From contig JAJYDP010000222.1 in the NCBI GenBank assembly GCA_021777365.1, forward strand, positions 1 through 7,704: a stretch of 7,704 bases of DNA, written 5' to 3'. The translations under genes were made by a program, and so were the position numbers. The DNA comes from Chloroflexota bacterium. Lineage in GTDB: Bacteria; Chloroflexota; Limnocylindria; Limnocylindrales; CSP1-4. How positions within the stretch are numbered: the stretch's first letter is position 1; each line of letters starts with the position of its first letter. The notes below the pieces were generated by a model that saw only the letters and a program-made list of their open reading frames with translations, ran no database searches and was not told where the DNA came from. Below, piece after piece: positions 6,655 through 7,704 of the stretch.

Positions 6655-6696
6655 CGATTTGTGTAGATCGTATGGGCGGCGGCGGGCCGCCGTCAA
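6655..6696 (-). promoter_or_regulatory. Promoter of the toxin-antitoxin operon with overlapping operator-like palindrome
   Basis: On the minus strand a -35 TTGACG (6696-6691, 5 of 6 consensus) is followed after 18 nt by a -10 TACGAT (6672-6667, 4 of 6). This would start transcription near 6660, about 30 nt before the antitoxin ATG. An imperfect inverted repeat, CGATTT-GTGT-AGATCG on the + strand (6655-6670, 5 of 6 bases matched), covers the -10 and the start point. That is where an autorepressing RHH antitoxin would bind. Confidence 0.6.
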
Positions 6697-6754
6697 GCGG
6701 CGTCCCCAGCCCTGCTGGTTGGGCAGGAGAGTCGCGGCCAGGGGTCACCAAACG

Positions 6755-6794
6755 CCTGTAACACACAGGGCGGGACGCGTGTTGTGGCACACGC
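6755..6794. other. Two small hairpins downstream of the small membrane protein gene
   Basis: CCTGT-AACAC-ACAGG (6755-6769) and GCGTGT-TGTGGC-ACACGC (6777-6794) are short perfect inverted repeats. They lie within 52 nt past the stop of the minus-strand membrane gene at 6807. Neither has a U tract on either strand, so they may be 3'-end protecting structures or chance. No gene is seen in 6697-6806. Confidence 0.25.
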
Positions 6795-6806
6795 CTGCCT
6801 GCTCGG

Positions 6807-7124
6807 CTATCCGCCGATCACCGACCAGATGAATCCCATGAACAGGAGGAAGCCAACCAGGAGCCCGATGAAGGCGAGCCCGCCGACCGTGAGGTACGAG
6901 ACCCCGAGGAAGTTGATGGACCCCATGGCCACGGACCAGACCACGATCAGGATGAGGAACAGCCAGCGGCTGTTGCGGCTCGTGATCGCGTGCGACAGCC
7001 CGCTGTACCGGCCGGCCGGGACCAGCGCGACCCGCAGCACGAGCCCGATCAGCGCTCCGGACATGATCACGGCGAGCAGGTACGCGATCGGCTGCGCGAA
7101 CGCGGCCTCGAATGCCTTGTCCAT
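6807..7124 (-). CDS. Small three-helix integral membrane protein, unknown function
   Basis: This encodes 105 residues, and I do not recognise the family. An N-terminal amphipathic stretch is followed by hydrophobic segments at about 12-34, 54-74 and 78-102. The first and second are joined by a short basic loop (R39, H45, R50, R53), which by the positive-inside rule is probably cytoplasmic. The third helix is Gly/Phe-rich (GGLAFIGLLVGFLLFMGF). There is no cleavable signal peptide, cysteine or recognisable catalytic motif. No Shine-Dalgarno site precedes the ATG. Instead an extended -10 ends 8 nt upstream, which points to a leaderless transcript. The gene is divergent from kamA across a 174-nt gap and separated from the toxin-antitoxin operon by about 110 nt, so it appears to be a single-gene unit. 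Coding is supported by length, a continuous membrane-protein composition and a matching promoter. Confidence 0.75.
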   Translation of the reverse strand: MDKAFEAAFAQPIAYLLAVIMSGALIGLVLRVALVPAGRYSGLSHAITSRNSRWLFLILIVVWSVAMGSINFLGVSYLTVGGLAFIGLLVGFLLFMGFIWSVIGG

Positions 7125-7132
7125 CGGCCGGA

Positions 7133-7141
7133 ACTATAGCA
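7133..7141 (-). promoter_or_regulatory. Extended -10 promoter for a leaderless mRNA of the small membrane protein
   Basis: The minus strand reads TGCTATAGT: a TGn extension plus TATAGT, 5 of 6 against TATAAT, in an otherwise GC-rich region. Eight nucleotides separate it from the ATG at 7124, placing the likely transcription start at or next to the A of the start codon. No -35 is obvious, as is common for extended -10 promoters. Confidence 0.6.
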
Positions 7142-7196
7142 AATGGCCCTGTTCCTGCATGCCATCCGGCAGGGGCGCGTCACCCGCGACAACCCG

Positions 7197-7225
7197 GCGA
7201 CGCGGTGCCCTGCGTGCGCTACCAT
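7197..7225 (+). promoter_or_regulatory. Possible kamA promoter
   Basis: TACCAT at 7220-7225 fits a TANNNT-type -10 (4 of 6 against TATAAT). With a 17-nt spacer, the -35 position at 7197-7202 reads GCGACG, sharing only the central GAC with TTGACA. Transcription would start near 7232, giving a leader of about 67 nt before the kamA GTG. That leader contains the TGCAT repeats and two tiny ORFs. Confidence 0.35.
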
Positions 7226-7232
7226 CAGGTCC

Positions 7233-7257
7233 ATGCAGAGTGCATAAAGGATATGCA
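7233..7257. repeat. Overlapping inverted TGCAT/ATGCA repeats in the kamA leader
   Basis: ATGCA-GAG-TGCAT (7233-7245) and TGCATA-AAGGA-TATGCA (7241-7257) are perfect inverted repeats that share the middle half-site, giving three regularly placed half-sites in 25 bp. They lie between the candidate promoter and the kamA ribosome-binding site. They could be a regulator's operator or alternative RNA hairpins; which, if either, cannot be told from sequence. Confidence 0.5.
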
Positions 7258-7298
7258 TCGAGGCTGGCCACGGGTCGACCGGTGAACAGGAGCAGGCG

Positions 7299-7704
7299 GT
7301 GAACACGAACAGGACGGCGGATCAGACGGCCCAGGAACAGGCCGCCCCCGCGAACCCCGCAGACGGCACCGCCCACGCAACGGACCGGGCCGTCGAGGCG
7401 CTGCCGTTCGTCAACCAGCGCGACCCGGCCCGGCGGCTGGGCCCCGACGGGAAACCGGCCGTCAGCCGGCGCGCCCCTGTCTGGGCCGGCGTGCCGGACG
7501 AGCAGTGGAACGACTGGCGCTGGCAGCTGTCCCACCGGATCAACACGCTCGAGGAGCTCGGTCGTGTCCTCAACCTGACCGAGGACGAGCGCGAGGGGCT
7601 GAGCGCGCCCGACAAGTTCCGCGTCGACATCACGCCCTACTTCGCCAGCCTGATCGATCCCGACGACCCGAACGACCCGATCCGCCGCCAGGTCATCCCC
7701 ACCG
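7299..7704 (+). CDS. kamA: Lysine 2,3-aminomutase, N-terminal part (3' end outside the window)
   Basis: The frame is open from GTG at 7299 to the end of the window, giving 135 residues. From about residue 62 it matches the N-terminal domain of lysine 2,3-aminomutase as I know it from Bacillus KamA: W..VP.EQWNDWRWQL.HRI.TLEEL...LNLTEDEREG (62-100), then the hallmark DITPYFASLIDPDDPNDPIRRQVIP (110-134). The enzyme is a radical-SAM, PLP-dependent cytoplasmic protein that converts L-lysine to L-beta-lysine, the first step of one lysine fermentation route and of beta-lysine osmolyte synthesis. The CxxxCxxC iron-sulfur motif would lie beyond the window, so activity cannot be judged. AGGAG (7288-7292) sits 6 nt before the GTG and fixes the start. 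The N-terminus is unusual: about 60 Ala/Gln/Asp/Pro-rich residues precede the conserved domain, against about 17 in the Bacillus protein as I recall it. Confidence 0.88.
   Translation, partial: MNTNRTADQTAQEQAAPANPADGTAHATDRAVEALPFVNQRDPARRLGPDGKPAVSRRAPVWAGVPDEQWNDWRWQLSHRINTLEELGRVLNLTEDEREGLSAPDKFRVDITPYFASLIDPDDPNDPIRRQVIPT

Noticed and set aside
6711..6727. CCTGC-TGGTTGG-GCAGG hairpin upstream of the antitoxin promoter
   Set aside because: A 5-bp stem in GC-rich sequence is expected by chance and has no associated signal.
1..7704. CRISPR array, tRNA or rRNA gene, insertion sequence, attachment site
   Set aside because: No regularly spaced repeat/unique-spacer pattern, tRNA-like cloverleaf, rRNA sequence or transposase motif was seen. 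The only repeats found are the short coding repeats and hairpins listed.

Overview
This is a very GC-rich window with GTG and TTG starts alongside ATG and pervasive G/C at third codon positions. The gene content is bacterial: an MMPL transporter, OsmC, an MDR oxidoreductase, a type II toxin-antitoxin pair and lysine 2,3-aminomutase. Composition, Shine-Dalgarno sites and a lipoprotein signal fit a high-GC actinomycetote or chloroflexotan. The sequence alone does not fix the phylum.

Layout. (1) Positions 1-382, + strand: the end of an unrecognised multi-pass membrane protein, followed by a hairpin/T-rich terminator at 491-527. (2) Positions 5864 down to 529, - strand: three genes in one direction. 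First comes an OsmC-family thiol peroxidase-like protein. Next is a 1279-residue protein that joins a complete MMPL/RND transporter to a lipobox-bearing CrtC/AttH-type lipocalin-like domain. Last is an MDR-superfamily quinone reductase-like oxidoreductase. OsmC and the transporter overlap by 26 nt or are separated by 10 nt, depending on the transporter's start. A 76-nt gap separates the transporter from the oxidoreductase. (3) Positions 6630 down to 6075, - strand: a ribbon-helix-helix antitoxin and, 4 nt downstream, a RelE/ParE-type toxin gene broken by one in-frame TGA. A good sigma-70-like promoter with an overlapping imperfect palindrome precedes the antitoxin. (4) Positions 7124-6807, - strand: a 105-residue three-helix membrane protein, probably made from a leaderless mRNA. 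(5) Position 7299 to the window end, + strand: the N-terminal 135 codons of lysine 2,3-aminomutase (kamA). Its upstream region carries repeated TGCAT/ATGCA half-sites and two tiny ORFs.

How they may work together. The OsmC / transporter-lipocalin / oxidoreductase run looks like a small envelope and redox-detoxification unit: export of a hydrophobic compound, an extracytoplasmic lipid or isoprenoid-type binding domain, and two cytoplasmic proteins handling peroxides and quinone-like electrophiles. That role is inference; no substrate can be read from the sequence. The toxin-antitoxin pair, the small membrane protein and kamA appear to be independent transcription units.

The most notable items are the transporter-lipoprotein fusion, with a usable signal-peptidase-II site and an internal start candidate inside one ORF, and the full-length toxin interrupted by a single nonsense codon beside an apparently intact antitoxin.
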